This document shows positions 1 to 8,133 of a stretch of DNA of 64,000 nt, piece after piece. Made by a program: the position numbers and the translations under genes. The notes under the pieces were generated by a model that saw only the letters and a program-made list of their open reading frames with translations, ran no database searches and was not told the origin of the DNA. Positions within the stretch are counted from its first letter, which is position 1, and every line of letters starts with the position of its first letter. This DNA is from DASUPK01 sp963774305 (lineage in GTDB: Bacteria > Actinomycetota > Thermoleophilia > Solirubrobacterales > 70-9). Where the stretch lies: contig CAVZEM010000009.1 of the NCBI GenBank assembly GCA_963774305.1, forward strand, positions 286,122-350,121, given 5' to 3'.

Positions 1-59
1 CCGCAGCCCGTGACGGTATGCGTTCCCTGACCGACTCGGTCGCCGCTACGGCCCTCTAG
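1..59 (+). CDS. Possible C-terminal tail of a truncated upstream gene
   Basis: A frame open from the left edge (codons from base 3) ends at a TAG at 57-59 and gives the tail DGMRSLTDSVAATAL. Only about 18 residues are visible, so no family can be named. A perfect 12-bp palindrome, CGCCCGCGGGCG, follows at 66-77 and could be part of a terminator. The frame could also be non-coding; its third positions are GC-rich, as in neighbouring genes. Confidence 0.3.
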   Translation, partial: AARDGMRSLTDSVAATAL

Positions 60-108
60 CCCTGGCGCCCGCGGGCGACAGGACGTCAGGCCGCGGCGGC
101 TCCACGCC

Positions 109-675
109 ATGACGGGTCGCTTCTCAAGACCGCGCCTGGTGTTGGGGATCGGCATTCTCGCGGCCGCAGGCATCATCGCCTTCCTCCTGCTCAGGGGGGG
201 CGACGACTCCGGTGGGGACGGCCGCGAGCCCGGATCAAAGGTGCACGCCACTGGCCGTCCGGAGGCGGCGACCCTCGATCAACTTCGCGATCTCGGGAGC
301 GCGGTGGGACACCCCGTCTACTGGGCGGGTCAGCAGCCTGGACGCCACTACGAGCTCACCGTCGACCCTGACGGGAAGGTCTACCTCCGCTACCTGGCGG
401 AGGGCATCCCGGTCGGGTCGCGTCGAGCCAGTTCGCTGACGATCGGCACCTACCCATACATTGATGCTTTCGGCGCCCTTCAAGCGGCCGCCCGGCGATC
501 CGGGGGGATCACTGATCGGACCCCCGACGACGGCCTTGTGGTCACCTTCCCGACCAGCCCGAACAACGTCTACGTGGCGTTTCGGGGCACGGATTACGAG
601 ATCGAGGTATACGACCCAAATGCCGGCCGGGCGCTCGAGCTTGCGACCGCGGGCGAGATAGCGCCTCTCAGGTAA
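109..675 (+). CDS. Membrane-anchored hypothetical protein
   Basis: This 188-residue protein has a short basic N-terminus, one hydrophobic segment at about residues 10-29 and an acidic Gly/Asp-rich linker. The rest is a soluble domain of about 130 residues, expected outside the membrane. Aromatic residues are frequent in the second half. I do not recognise the family. It is not tightly linked to the next gene, which starts about 125 bp downstream. The ATG start places the charged residues directly before the membrane segment, as expected for a signal anchor. Confidence 0.7.
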   Translation: MTGRFSRPRLVLGIGILAAAGIIAFLLLRGGDDSGGDGREPGSKVHATGRPEAATLDQLRDLGSAVGHPVYWAGQQPGRHYELTVDPDGKVYLRYLAEGIPVGSRRASSLTIGTYPYIDAFGALQAAARRSGGITDRTPDDGLVVTFPTSPNNVYVAFRGTDYEIEVYDPNAGRALELATAGEIAPLR

Positions 676-799
676 AGGCCGGTGAAGCCCCTTTGCAGGA
701 CCTCGGCACCTCGTCTAGTCTCAACGGAGCCAATCTTTGTCCAGTACCAACGGGTTTCCTAAAGTGGGATTCCGGAGGGTTGTTGCGGGGTGACCGTTT

Positions 800-1741
800 G
801 TGGGTGAGAAGAAGCCAGGCACATCAGTGACGCGCAAGACCGGCCTTCGGCCGGCAAAGCGATCGAACTCGCCATTCCCGATCGACCCTGAGAATGGTTC
901 CGCGACGCGGAGGTTCAGCCCGTCTTCCGAGTCGGTGACGAGCGGAGGGGCCGTCTTTGGCGCTCTGGTCGCCAACGAGCGCGCCAAGTTGGGGCTGACC
1001 CAGAGAGAGCTCGCGGCGAGAATCCACACGAGTCTGTCGACCGTCGCACGTATCGAGCAGGGACACCCGCCAAGTGCAGAGATCATGGAGCGGCTCTCGG
1101 TCGCCCTCAGCGTGGAACCGCCCGGCCCCCTGCGCCGCTCGGTCGCCCGGATCGCGCCCCCGTCGGGCTCCGTGCGCCGCTCGGTCGCCCGGATCGCGCC
1201 CCCGTCGGGCTCCGTGCGCCGCTCGGTCGCCCGGATCGCGCCCCCGTCGGGCTCCGTGCGCCGCTCGGTCGCCCGGATCGCGCCCCGCGTGCCGCGATCT
1301 AGTCTCGCGCTGGGCTCACGTATTTTTTGGCCAATCCTGGCGGCACTCGGGGTGACCACGATCGCTCTGATCGCGGTGAGCTTGAGCACCAGCTCCGGCA
1401 CCCAGGCCTCCCGCCTGCAGCCTGCCGTCGCCGTCTCGAATGCGCTTGGTGCTCCGGCTGCAATCCACCGCTCTCGCGTGCAAGCGCGAAAGGAGGCGGC
1501 TGCCGAGGCCCGGAGGGCCGCCGAGCGGAAGCGCGAGCGTGAGGCGGCTGCGGCCGCCGCCGCCGCGAGGAAGGCCGCCGCCAAGGCGACATCCAAGAGC
1601 GTCCCGGCCGTGAGCCCGCCGGTGACGGCGCCCGCCACGCCCTCCCCGGCGCCGAGTGGAGGCGGCAGCGGCAGCGGGGGAGGCGGCTCGAGCTCCCCGG
1701 CCCCGGATCTGCAGCATGGCATCGGGGCCCAGGGAGGTTGA
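800..1741 (+). CDS. XRE-family HTH protein with internal 14-residue repeats and one membrane segment
   Basis: This is a 313-residue protein. Residues about 50-105 form a Cro/C1-type helix-turn-helix (KLGLTQRELAARIHTSLSTV is the recognisable core). Residues about 112-162 are perfect 14-residue repeats of RRSVARIAPPSGSV. A hydrophobic segment lies at about 175-196, followed by an Ala/Glu/Arg-rich stretch likely to be helical and a Ser/Gly/Pro tail. The order HTH, membrane segment, extracytoplasmic tail resembles RodZ or membrane-tethered regulators, but sequence similarity is not obvious. The start is uncertain: GTG at 800 gives the full frame, and GTG at 935 (residue 46) would begin just before the HTH. 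The target is unknown. Confidence 0.7.
   Translation: MGEKKPGTSVTRKTGLRPAKRSNSPFPIDPENGSATRRFSPSSESVTSGGAVFGALVANERAKLGLTQRELAARIHTSLSTVARIEQGHPPSAEIMERLSVALSVEPPGPLRRSVARIAPPSGSVRRSVARIAPPSGSVRRSVARIAPPSGSVRRSVARIAPRVPRSSLALGSRIFWPILAALGVTTIALIAVSLSTSSGTQASRLQPAVAVSNALGAPAAIHRSRVQARKEAAAEARRAAERKREREAAAAAAAARKAAAKATSKSVPAVSPPVTAPATPSPAPSGGGSGSGGGGSSSPAPDLQHGIGAQGG
1133..1286 (+). repeat. Perfect 42-bp in-frame tandem repeat, 3.7 copies
   Basis: Units run 1133-1174, 1175-1216 and 1217-1258, then a partial copy of 28 bp at 1259-1286. The full copies appear identical at the nucleotide level. Each encodes RRSVARIAPPSGSV, a basic Arg-rich segment, so changes in copy number keep the frame and alter the linker between the HTH domain and the membrane segment. 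Confidence 0.95.
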
Positions 1742-1841
1742 TCGACGAGCCCGCGAAGTTTGCGTTCGGGACTGTCCCCGGCCGGCTTTGTTGTGACTCC
1801 AGACATTTCTGCGGATATTTCCGACTAGTTCCTCCGAACAC

Positions 1842-1847
1842 TTGACA
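1842..1847 (+). promoter_or_regulatory. Possible -35 element upstream of the ROK regulator
   Basis: A TTGACA hexamer lies 32 bp before the GTG of the ROK gene in a relatively AT-rich stretch. No convincing -10 hexamer is present at the expected 16-18 bp spacing, so this is only a candidate. Confidence 0.25.
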
Positions 1848-1879
1848 AATCCACGGGAGTTCGCAAGGGTGCGGCTCCG

Positions 1880-3094
1880 GTGGAATCTGCAGACTCCGGA
1901 TCGCTCCGGTCACTGCGTGAGCTCAACCGCGGCCGCGTCATCGACGCGCTTCGCGGCCGAGGCACCGCCAGTAGGGCGGAGATCGCGCGGCTGACCGGGC
2001 TCTCCCGCTCGACGGTGTCGAGCATCGTCTCGGACCTGATCGAGGCGGGCCTGCTCACCGAGCAGCCCGAGGCGACTGGCGTCGCTCACGGGGAGGCCGG
2101 CGGCAGGCCACCGGTGCTGCTTTCGCTCAATCCGTCCGCGGGCCTCGCCGTCGGGGTCGACTTCGGCCACACCCACCTTCGCGTGGCGGTCTCGGATCTC
2201 TCCCACGAGGTGCTCGCGGAGTCCTGGCGCGAGCTCGACGTGGACCACTCGGCGGAGGAGGGGCTGGACGCCGCGGCGAAACTGGTCGACAAGGTTCTCA
2301 AGGAGGCCAAAGTCGACCGCGCGGGGGTCATTGGGGTGGGGATGGGCCTACCCGGGCCGATCAACAGGGCGACGGGAGCGGTCGGCTCATCGTCGATCCT
2401 GCCCGGCTGGGTCGGCGTCAACGCAGCGATGGAGATGGAGCGCCGGCTCAGGCTCCCGGTGAGGGTCGAGAACGACGCCAACCTCGGTGCGCTCGCCGAA
2501 TTCGTCTGGGGCTCCGGCCGGGGACACGCGGATGTCATCTACATCAAGCTCTCCTCGGGAGTCGGGGCAGGCCTCCTATTCGGGGGGAGGCTCCATGAGG
2601 GAGCCGGAGGAACGGCGGGGGAGATCGGCCACATCCCGGCCCAGAACGGAACCGCGATCTGCCGCTGCGGCAGCAGGGGTTGCCTCGAGACGGTCGCGTC
2701 GGTGCGGGCGATCGCCGAGCAGGTCGGCGTGAGCCGCGGCGAACCCGTGTCCCCGAGGGACCTGCTCGAGCTGATCGCGGATGGCGATCCGGCGGCCAGC
2801 CGGCTGATCGGCGAAGCCGGCCGCGAGATCGGCGTCGCGCTCGCCGGCCTCTGCAATCTCGTCAACCCCAACTGCGTGATCATCGGCGGCGACCTGAGCG
2901 CCGCCGGGGAGCTGATCACCGAGCCCGTGCTCGAGTCGATCCGCCGCTACGCGATCACCAGTGCGGCGGAGCAGGTCAATGTGGTGGCGGGTGTCCTGGG
3001 AGAGCGCGCGGAGCTGCTCGGCGCGCTCGCCCTGGTCCTGCACGCGACCGACGGCGTCGTCGGCGCCGGCCCGCAGAAGGCGGTGGCCGCATGA
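1880..3094 (+). CDS. ROK-family transcriptional regulator
   Basis: This 404-residue protein has an N-terminal winged helix-turn-helix (about residues 18-65, with SRAEIARLTGLSRSTVSSIV) followed by a full ROK domain. The ROK zinc signature CRCGSRGC is at about residue 261. The sugar-kinase phosphate loop is degenerate (VDFGHTH in place of DIGGT), which points to a sensor rather than a kinase. ROK regulators of this form, such as XylR and NagC types, bind a sugar and control uptake genes. The gene lies 53 bp upstream of a sugar ABC importer on the same strand, so local control of that importer is likely. Start GTG at 1880. Confidence 0.9.
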   Translation: MESADSGSLRSLRELNRGRVIDALRGRGTASRAEIARLTGLSRSTVSSIVSDLIEAGLLTEQPEATGVAHGEAGGRPPVLLSLNPSAGLAVGVDFGHTHLRVAVSDLSHEVLAESWRELDVDHSAEEGLDAAAKLVDKVLKEAKVDRAGVIGVGMGLPGPINRATGAVGSSSILPGWVGVNAAMEMERRLRLPVRVENDANLGALAEFVWGSGRGHADVIYIKLSSGVGAGLLFGGRLHEGAGGTAGEIGHIPAQNGTAICRCGSRGCLETVASVRAIAEQVGVSRGEPVSPRDLLELIADGDPAASRLIGEAGREIGVALAGLCNLVNPNCVIIGGDLSAAGELITEPVLESIRRYAITSAAEQVNVVAGVLGERAELLGALALVLHATDGVVGAGPQKAVAA

Positions 3095-3099
3095 ACCGG

Positions 3100-3112
3100 T
3101 TTGGAATTCAAA
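3100..3112. promoter_or_regulatory. Near-palindrome between the ROK gene and the sugar importer
   Basis: TTTGGAATTCAAA is a near-perfect dyad (TTTG, AATT, CAAA with one extra G). It is markedly AT-rich for this genome and sits in the 53-bp gap before the sugar-binding protein. It is a candidate operator for the upstream ROK protein; nothing else supports this. Confidence 0.25.
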
Positions 3113-3147
3113 TCAACCAGAGAGGAACAACAGTGGAGGTGGTGCGT

Positions 3148-4269
3148 GTGACTAGATCCAAGAGTTGGGCCCGCGGTGCCGTGCTTTCGGTTGCGGCGCT
3201 TGTGATCGGGCTCGGGCTCGCCGCCTGTGGAGGCGGCGGCGGTGGCGGAGGGCCGAAGGTGGCCCTGCTGCTGCCGGAGTCGAAGACGACTCGCTACGAG
3301 GCCCACGATCATCCGGAGTTCGAGGCCGCCCTCAACACGGCGTGCCCGGACTGTGAGCTCATCTACAACAACGCGAACCAGGACGCGTCGACGCAGCAGT
3401 CCCAGATGGAATCGGCGCTCACGGACGGGGCCGACGTCGTCGTCCTCGACCCGGTGGACTCCGCGTCCGCAGCGTCGATGGTGAACCTGGCCAAGCAGCA
3501 GAATGTTCCGGTCGTGAGCTACGACCGGCTGATCCTGGACACGCCCGACGTCGCAGCGTATGTCTCGTTCGACAACGTCAAGGTGGGCGAGCTCCAGGGC
3601 AGCACCCTGGCCAAGAAGCTCGCCGATGACGGCAACGCAACCGGGCCGATCGTGAAGATCAACGGCTCGCCGACGGACAACAACGCGACGCTGTTCGGTC
3701 AGGGCGCGGACTCGGCGCTGAATGCGGCGAACGTCCAGGTCGCCAAGGAGTACGACACCCCGGATTGGAGCCCCGACAAGGCCCAGTCCGAGATGGATCA
3801 GGCGATCACGGCGCTCGGCAAGACCGGGTTCAAGGGCCTGTACGCCATGAACGACGGCACCGCCGGTGGTGCGATCGCCGCGATGCAGGCAGCAGGCATC
3901 GATCCGAAGACGATCCCGTCGACGGGTCAGGACGCCGAGCTCGAGGCCGTTCAGCGGATCCTCACCGGCGACCAGTTCATGACGGTCTACAAGGCGACCA
4001 AGCCGGAGGCAACGGCCGCAGCTCAGATGGCGGTCGCGCTCGCCAATGGCAAGCCGGTCCCGGCCAACATGATCACCACGAAGACCAACAATGGCGCGAC
4101 GGACGTCCCGTCGGATCTGCTGACCCCGGTCGCGGTGACGAAGGACAACGTCGCCACCGCGTCGTACGGCGGTCAGCCGCTGATCGGTTCGAACGGATAC
4201 TGGACCGCCAGCGACGTCTGCACCCCGGAGTTCCAGTCGGCCTGTCAGGCGGCCGGAATCCAGCAGTAG
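3148..4269 (+). CDS. Sugar ABC transporter substrate-binding lipoprotein (xylose-type)
   Basis: This 373-residue periplasmic-binding-protein family I member captures sugar for the importer encoded next. A lipoprotein signal peptide ends in GLGLAAC (Cys27), followed by a Gly-rich linker. The core contains VVSYDRLI and AAYVSFDN, typical of the XylF/ChvE-like xylose group. I chose GTG 3148 because GGAGG at 3135-3139 is 8 bases upstream and the start leads straight into the signal peptide. An in-frame ATG at 3091 overlaps the ROK stop (ATGA) but would add a non-signal leader of 19 residues. Xylose as the ligand is inferred from family resemblance only. Confidence 0.9.
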   Translation: MTRSKSWARGAVLSVAALVIGLGLAACGGGGGGGGPKVALLLPESKTTRYEAHDHPEFEAALNTACPDCELIYNNANQDASTQQSQMESALTDGADVVVLDPVDSASAASMVNLAKQQNVPVVSYDRLILDTPDVAAYVSFDNVKVGELQGSTLAKKLADDGNATGPIVKINGSPTDNNATLFGQGADSALNAANVQVAKEYDTPDWSPDKAQSEMDQAITALGKTGFKGLYAMNDGTAGGAIAAMQAAGIDPKTIPSTGQDAELEAVQRILTGDQFMTVYKATKPEATAAAQMAVALANGKPVPANMITTKTNNGATDVPSDLLTPVAVTKDNVATASYGGQPLIGSNGYWTASDVCTPEFQSACQAAGIQQ

Positions 4270-4314
4270 GCGCGGACTGATAAGAGAATGACCCCGGCGC
4301 GAGGAGATGAGAAG

Positions 4315-5121
4315 GTGAGCGAGCAGAAGCAGAGCGGCAATGGCAAGCCGGATCATCTCCTCGCGCTGAAGGGGTTCAGCAAGAGCTTCGGTCCCGTGCA
4401 GGCGCTCTCCGACGTCGACTTCGAGGTCGACGGCGGTGAGGTCGTCGCCCTCGTCGGCGACAACGGGGCCGGGAAGTCCACCCTGATCAAGGCGATCGAC
4501 GGCGTACAGCCGCCCGATTCGGGTCAGGCGTACTTCGAGGGCAAACCGGTCAAGATCAGCGACCCGAATTCGGCCACCCGGCTCGGGATCTCCTCGGTCT
4601 TCCAGGACCTCGCCCTCTGCGACAACCTCGACGTTGTCGCCAACCTCTACCTCGGCCAGGAGGTAGTTGGCAACGGGGGCGTCCCGCTGCCGGTGATCAA
4701 CGAGACCGAGATGGAGCAGCACACAAGCGAGCTGCTCGACGAGCTCTCGGTGACCACGCTGGGCAGCGTGCGGACCGAGGTGGGAAGCCTCTCCGGAGGG
4801 CAGCGCCAGTCGGTGGCGATCGCCCGCTCCCTGCTCGGCGATCCCAAGGTCGTGTTGCTCGACGAGCCGACGGCGGCGCTCGGCGTGGCGCAGACGGCAC
4901 AGGTTCTCAGTCTCGTCAAGCGCCTTCGCGACCGCGGCCTCGGCGTGGTCGTGATCAGCCACAACCTCGAGGATGTCTTCCAGGTCGCGGACCGGATTGT
5001 GGTGCTGCGCCTCGGCAGGCGCGAGGCGACCTTCGACATCCAGAAGACAACGCGAGAGGAGGTCGTGGCTGCGATCACCGGCGCCTCGGCCGAGCTCAAG
5101 GCCCAGAAGGAGGAGAAGTGA
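4315..5121 (+). CDS. Sugar ABC transporter ATP-binding protein
   Basis: This single-domain ATPase of about 268 residues energises the importer. Walker A is GDNGAGKST (about residues 48-56), the signature is SLSGGQRQS, Walker B is VVLLDEPTAALG and the switch His is in VISHNLEDV. Carbohydrate importers of the XylG/RbsA type usually carry two fused ATPase domains; this one is the short, FrcA-like form that works as a homodimer. GTG 4315 is preceded by GAGGAGA; an upstream in-frame ATG at 4288 is the alternative. Its stop overlaps the permease start. Confidence 0.92.
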   Translation: MSEQKQSGNGKPDHLLALKGFSKSFGPVQALSDVDFEVDGGEVVALVGDNGAGKSTLIKAIDGVQPPDSGQAYFEGKPVKISDPNSATRLGISSVFQDLALCDNLDVVANLYLGQEVVGNGGVPLPVINETEMEQHTSELLDELSVTTLGSVRTEVGSLSGGQRQSVAIARSLLGDPKVVLLDEPTAALGVAQTAQVLSLVKRLRDRGLGVVVISHNLEDVFQVADRIVVLRLGRREATFDIQKTTREEVVAAITGASAELKAQKEEK

Positions 5122-6329
5122 TGGAGGGCGCCACGGGAACGGCCAACGGCGCGGAGCCGCAGGAGGGAAGGCTCACCGTCATCGCCCGCCTGGCGCGCGG
5201 CGAGCTCGGCTCGCTGCGGGTGTTCCTCACGATCGCCCTGATCTGGGTGATCTTCCAGTCTCAAAACGACCGTTTCCTGTCCGCGATCAACCTGACCAAC
5301 CTGACGCTCCAGATCGCGGCCATCGGGACGATCTCGGTCGGCGTCGTGCTCGTCCTGCTGCTCGGGGAGATCGATCTCTCCGTCGGCGCGGTCAGCGGGC
5401 TCGCCGCGGGAGTGATGGCCGTGCTCCAGGTCAAGCATGGCTGGAGCCCCGAACTGGCCATCCTTGCCGGCCTCATGACCGGCGCCATCATCGGGTTCTT
5501 CAACGGCTTCATGGTCACCTTCTTCGGGATCCCCTCATTCGTGGTGACCCTTGCGGGACTGCTTGCCTGGCAAGGGGCGCTCTTATTCGTGCTCGGGGAC
5601 ACCGGGACGATCAACCTGCCGCCGAGCACGATCACCGACCTGGCCGGCAAGTTCTTCTCGGCCGGCGTCGGCTATGCCCTCGCGGCCATCGTCACCGGCG
5701 TGACGCTCGGCACCGGATTGATGGAGTTACGCCGGAGACAGAAGGCGGGCCTGGAGACCGACCCGCTCGCCGGAATCGTCATCCGGACTGTGGTCGTCGG
5801 CGTCGCGAGCTTCGCCGCGGTGGCGATCCTGAGCTCGGACCGAGGCATTCCGCTCTCGGCGCTGATCCTCGTCGGCTTCTGCGGCTTCTTCGCCTGGCTG
5901 ACGACGCGAACGCCGTTCGGTCGCCACATCTTCGCCGTCGGCGGGAACGCCGAGGCGGCGCGGCGCGCGGGCATCCCGATCAACCGCGTCCGCATCCTGG
6001 TCTTCACGATCTGCTCGACGATGGCGGCGGCCGGCGGGATCCTCGCGGCCTCGAGGCTGATCGCCGTCAACCAGGCATCCGGTTCGGGGGACATCCTGCT
6101 CCTCGCGATCGCCGGGCCGGTGATCGCCGGGACCAGCCTGTTCGGCGGCCGCGGCTCGGTCTGGTCGGCTCTGCTGGGTGCCGTGGTGATCGGGTCGATC
6201 TCGAACGGCATGGACCTGCTCGGCCTGAACTCGGACGTCAAGTACATGATCACCGGAGGCGTTCTCCTCGCCGCCGTGACGGTCGACGCCCTGGCGCGGC
6301 GGCAGCGCGAGCGGGTGCAGGTGACCTAG
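5121..6329 (+). CDS. Sugar ABC transporter permease
   Basis: This 402-residue integral membrane protein of the BPD_transp_2 (RbsC/XylH) family has roughly ten hydrophobic segments. The family pattern is clear around LLLGEIDLSVGAVSGLAAG and, near the C-terminus, FGGRGSVWSALLGAVVIG. ATG 5121 overlaps the stop of the ATPase gene and has AAGGAGG about 7 bases upstream; GTG 5118 is equally in frame. With the preceding two genes it forms a complete importer, with the permease expected to act as a homodimer. Confidence 0.92.
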   Translation: MEGATGTANGAEPQEGRLTVIARLARGELGSLRVFLTIALIWVIFQSQNDRFLSAINLTNLTLQIAAIGTISVGVVLVLLLGEIDLSVGAVSGLAAGVMAVLQVKHGWSPELAILAGLMTGAIIGFFNGFMVTFFGIPSFVVTLAGLLAWQGALLFVLGDTGTINLPPSTITDLAGKFFSAGVGYALAAIVTGVTLGTGLMELRRRQKAGLETDPLAGIVIRTVVVGVASFAAVAILSSDRGIPLSALILVGFCGFFAWLTTRTPFGRHIFAVGGNAEAARRAGIPINRVRILVFTICSTMAAAGGILAASRLIAVNQASGSGDILLLAIAGPVIAGTSLFGGRGSVWSALLGAVVIGSISNGMDLLGLNSDVKYMITGGVLLAAVTVDALARRQRERVQVT

Positions 6330-6356
6330 CAGCCGCCAGGCTGCCGAGGCGTAGCC
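6329..6356 (+). terminator. Stem-loop starting on the stop codon, followed by GGC-GTA-GCC
   Basis: The G of the permease TAG begins a perfect 6-bp stem GCAGCC / GGCTGC with loop GCCA (6329-6344). After 3 bases comes a mini-hairpin, GGC GTA GCC (6348-6356). No T-run follows. The same arrangement occurs after the stops at 16134 and 37724. A 3'-end processing or terminator role is inferred. Confidence 0.5.
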
Positions 6357-6425
6357 GCCGCCGGGCTGACCGGCGGACGGAGGAATTGCGACGCTGCGCG
6401 CCGATCCCCGCCTACAGTTGTTCCT

Positions 6426-8129
6426 GTGGGTGCGATGAGGCGGGCAGCCCTGACGATCGGTGCGCTGTTGATGTTGGCTGTCGTCGGTGTGAGGTCTGCT
6501 CCGGCGGAGGCGGCGACCCCGAGCTCAGCGGCGCTGAGTCGCGCCGTGGTGATGGTCGCCACCCCGGCCCTGCCCACAGGCCGGAGCCTCGAGGCGCGCG
6601 GGCGCTGGCACGCGGTCCGCGCCGAGTCCAGCCGGATCCTCGACCGTTTGGCGGACCGCCAAGGCCTGTCGGTCGAGACCGCGATCCCCGAGATCGGGAT
6701 GTTGAGCGTGGACGTCGGACCAGGCGGACTGGGCGCTCTGAAGAGGAGCCTGGCGGACGACCCCCGGGTGCAGTCCGTGCGGCCCGACCCGCTAGTGCAG
6801 CTCCGCTACTCGCCGGGCGACTACGCCTTCGCTCATCACGATCCTCACGCGCCGAGCGGAGACCTCTCGCAGTGGAACCTGATCCGCGAGGACGGCCCGC
6901 GCGCCTGGGACCTGTCGCGTGGCACCGGAGCAGAGGTCGCGATGATCGACTCCGGCGTGGACGGCGGGCATCCGGACATCGCCAGCCGGATCGCGGGCGC
7001 CGCGGCGTTCGGCACCAGCTCTCCCACCACTGATCCGATCGGCCACGGAACGCATACCGCCGGTCTCGCCTGCGGAGACACGGACAACGCCTTCGGGATC
7101 GCGTCGATGGGATTCGACTGCTCCCTCTACATCGCCAAGGTCGTAGTTCCCGGCCCGTGCTCGAACGTCGCCAATGCGATCACCGCGGCCGCGGATCGCC
7201 GCAGCGCCGTGATCAGCATGAGCCTCGGCGGCTGCGATCCGGGACTCGTCCCCGCGCTCACCTACGCGCAGTCCCGCGGGTCCGTCCTGGTGGCCGCCGC
7301 GGACAACACCCCGAACCCGGATGGCTCATGCGGCGGCCTCCTCGATCCGTTCAACTGCATCTACCCGGAGGAATGGCTCCAGCCCAACGGCACCGGGTCG
7401 AACGCCGGCTTCGACCGCGGCCTGGTGGTCACCTCCGCCAAGTACGACGGCTCGCCCTCATCGTTCGCCGAGCAGACGAGCCGGGTCTCCGTGGCCGCCT
7501 TCGGAGCGGCATCCAACGCGATCGGCGGCCAGCAGGGCATCCTCTCGAGCTGGCCGGCCAACAGCGTCAGCGACGACGCCTCCGGGGGCCGCACCGCCGT
7601 CAACGGGGACAACCGCTTCTCATATCTGGTCGGGACGAGCATGGCGACGCCCCAGGTTGCGGGCGTAGCCGCGCTGATTCGGGCGGTGAAGCCGAGCATC
7701 GCCAACACCAAGGTCGTGCACCTGATCAAGGCGACCGCCAGCCACTGCGGCTCATACGAAGGGGGCATCGGGTGGGGGGTCATCCGGGCCGGACAGGCAG
7801 TGGCGGCCGCGCTCAATCGGGACGTCGATCCTCCGACCTCCCGCGTCAAGAGGGCCAGGCGGGATCACGGGACGGTGGATCTGAAGATCAAGCGTCACGA
7901 CACCTCCGGCGGCACCAGCTGCGTGAGGCTGCCGACCGCCGGCGTCAAGAAGGTGCTCGTCTTCGCCTCGGCGAACGGCGGGGCCTACCACCGGATCGGC
8001 AAGACCCGCAAGGCCAAGCTCCGCTTCCATGGGAAAAGAGGCCGGCGCTACCGCTTCTTCTCGATCGCGGTCGACAAGGCGGGGAACCGCGAGGCGCCTC
8101 CGGCCGGGCCCGACGCGAAGCTGAAATAG
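6426..8129 (+). CDS. Secreted subtilisin-like serine protease (S8 family)
   Basis: This protein of about 567 residues has a signal peptide (hydrophobic stretch to about residue 25), an inhibitor I9-like propeptide region (about 45-125) and the S8 catalytic domain. The triad is visible as Asp175 (AMIDSGVDGGHPD), His207 (GHGTHTAGL) and Ser405 (GTSMATPQVAG). About 90 residues at the C-terminus form a basic domain resembling an extracellular beta domain. GTG 6426 is the longest start; ATG 6435 would suit the signal peptide equally. It is probably an extracellular degradative protease. It stands alone, convergent with the next gene with a 4-bp gap. Confidence 0.9.
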   Translation: MGAMRRAALTIGALLMLAVVGVRSAPAEAATPSSAALSRAVVMVATPALPTGRSLEARGRWHAVRAESSRILDRLADRQGLSVETAIPEIGMLSVDVGPGGLGALKRSLADDPRVQSVRPDPLVQLRYSPGDYAFAHHDPHAPSGDLSQWNLIREDGPRAWDLSRGTGAEVAMIDSGVDGGHPDIASRIAGAAAFGTSSPTTDPIGHGTHTAGLACGDTDNAFGIASMGFDCSLYIAKVVVPGPCSNVANAITAAADRRSAVISMSLGGCDPGLVPALTYAQSRGSVLVAAADNTPNPDGSCGGLLDPFNCIYPEEWLQPNGTGSNAGFDRGLVVTSAKYDGSPSSFAEQTSRVSVAAFGAASNAIGGQQGILSSWPANSVSDDASGGRTAVNGDNRFSYLVGTSMATPQVAGVAALIRAVKPSIANTKVVHLIKATASHCGSYEGGIGWGVIRAGQAVAAALNRDVDPPTSRVKRARRDHGTVDLKIKRHDTSGGTSCVRLPTAGVKKVLVFASANGGAYHRIGKTRKAKLRFHGKRGRRYRFFSIAVDKAGNREAPPAGPDAKLK

Positions 8130-8133
8130 CTCC

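Noticed and set aside
1133..1286. CRISPR-like array
   Set aside because: The repeats are directly adjacent with no unique spacers, are in frame, and encode a protein repeat.
2947..4962. Very long minus-strand open frame (about 670 codons) opposite the sugar importer genes
   Set aside because: Its product is Arg/Asp/Leu/Val-rich without any recognisable domain and mirrors two convincing plus-strand genes. Long antisense frames are expected in DNA of this GC content.
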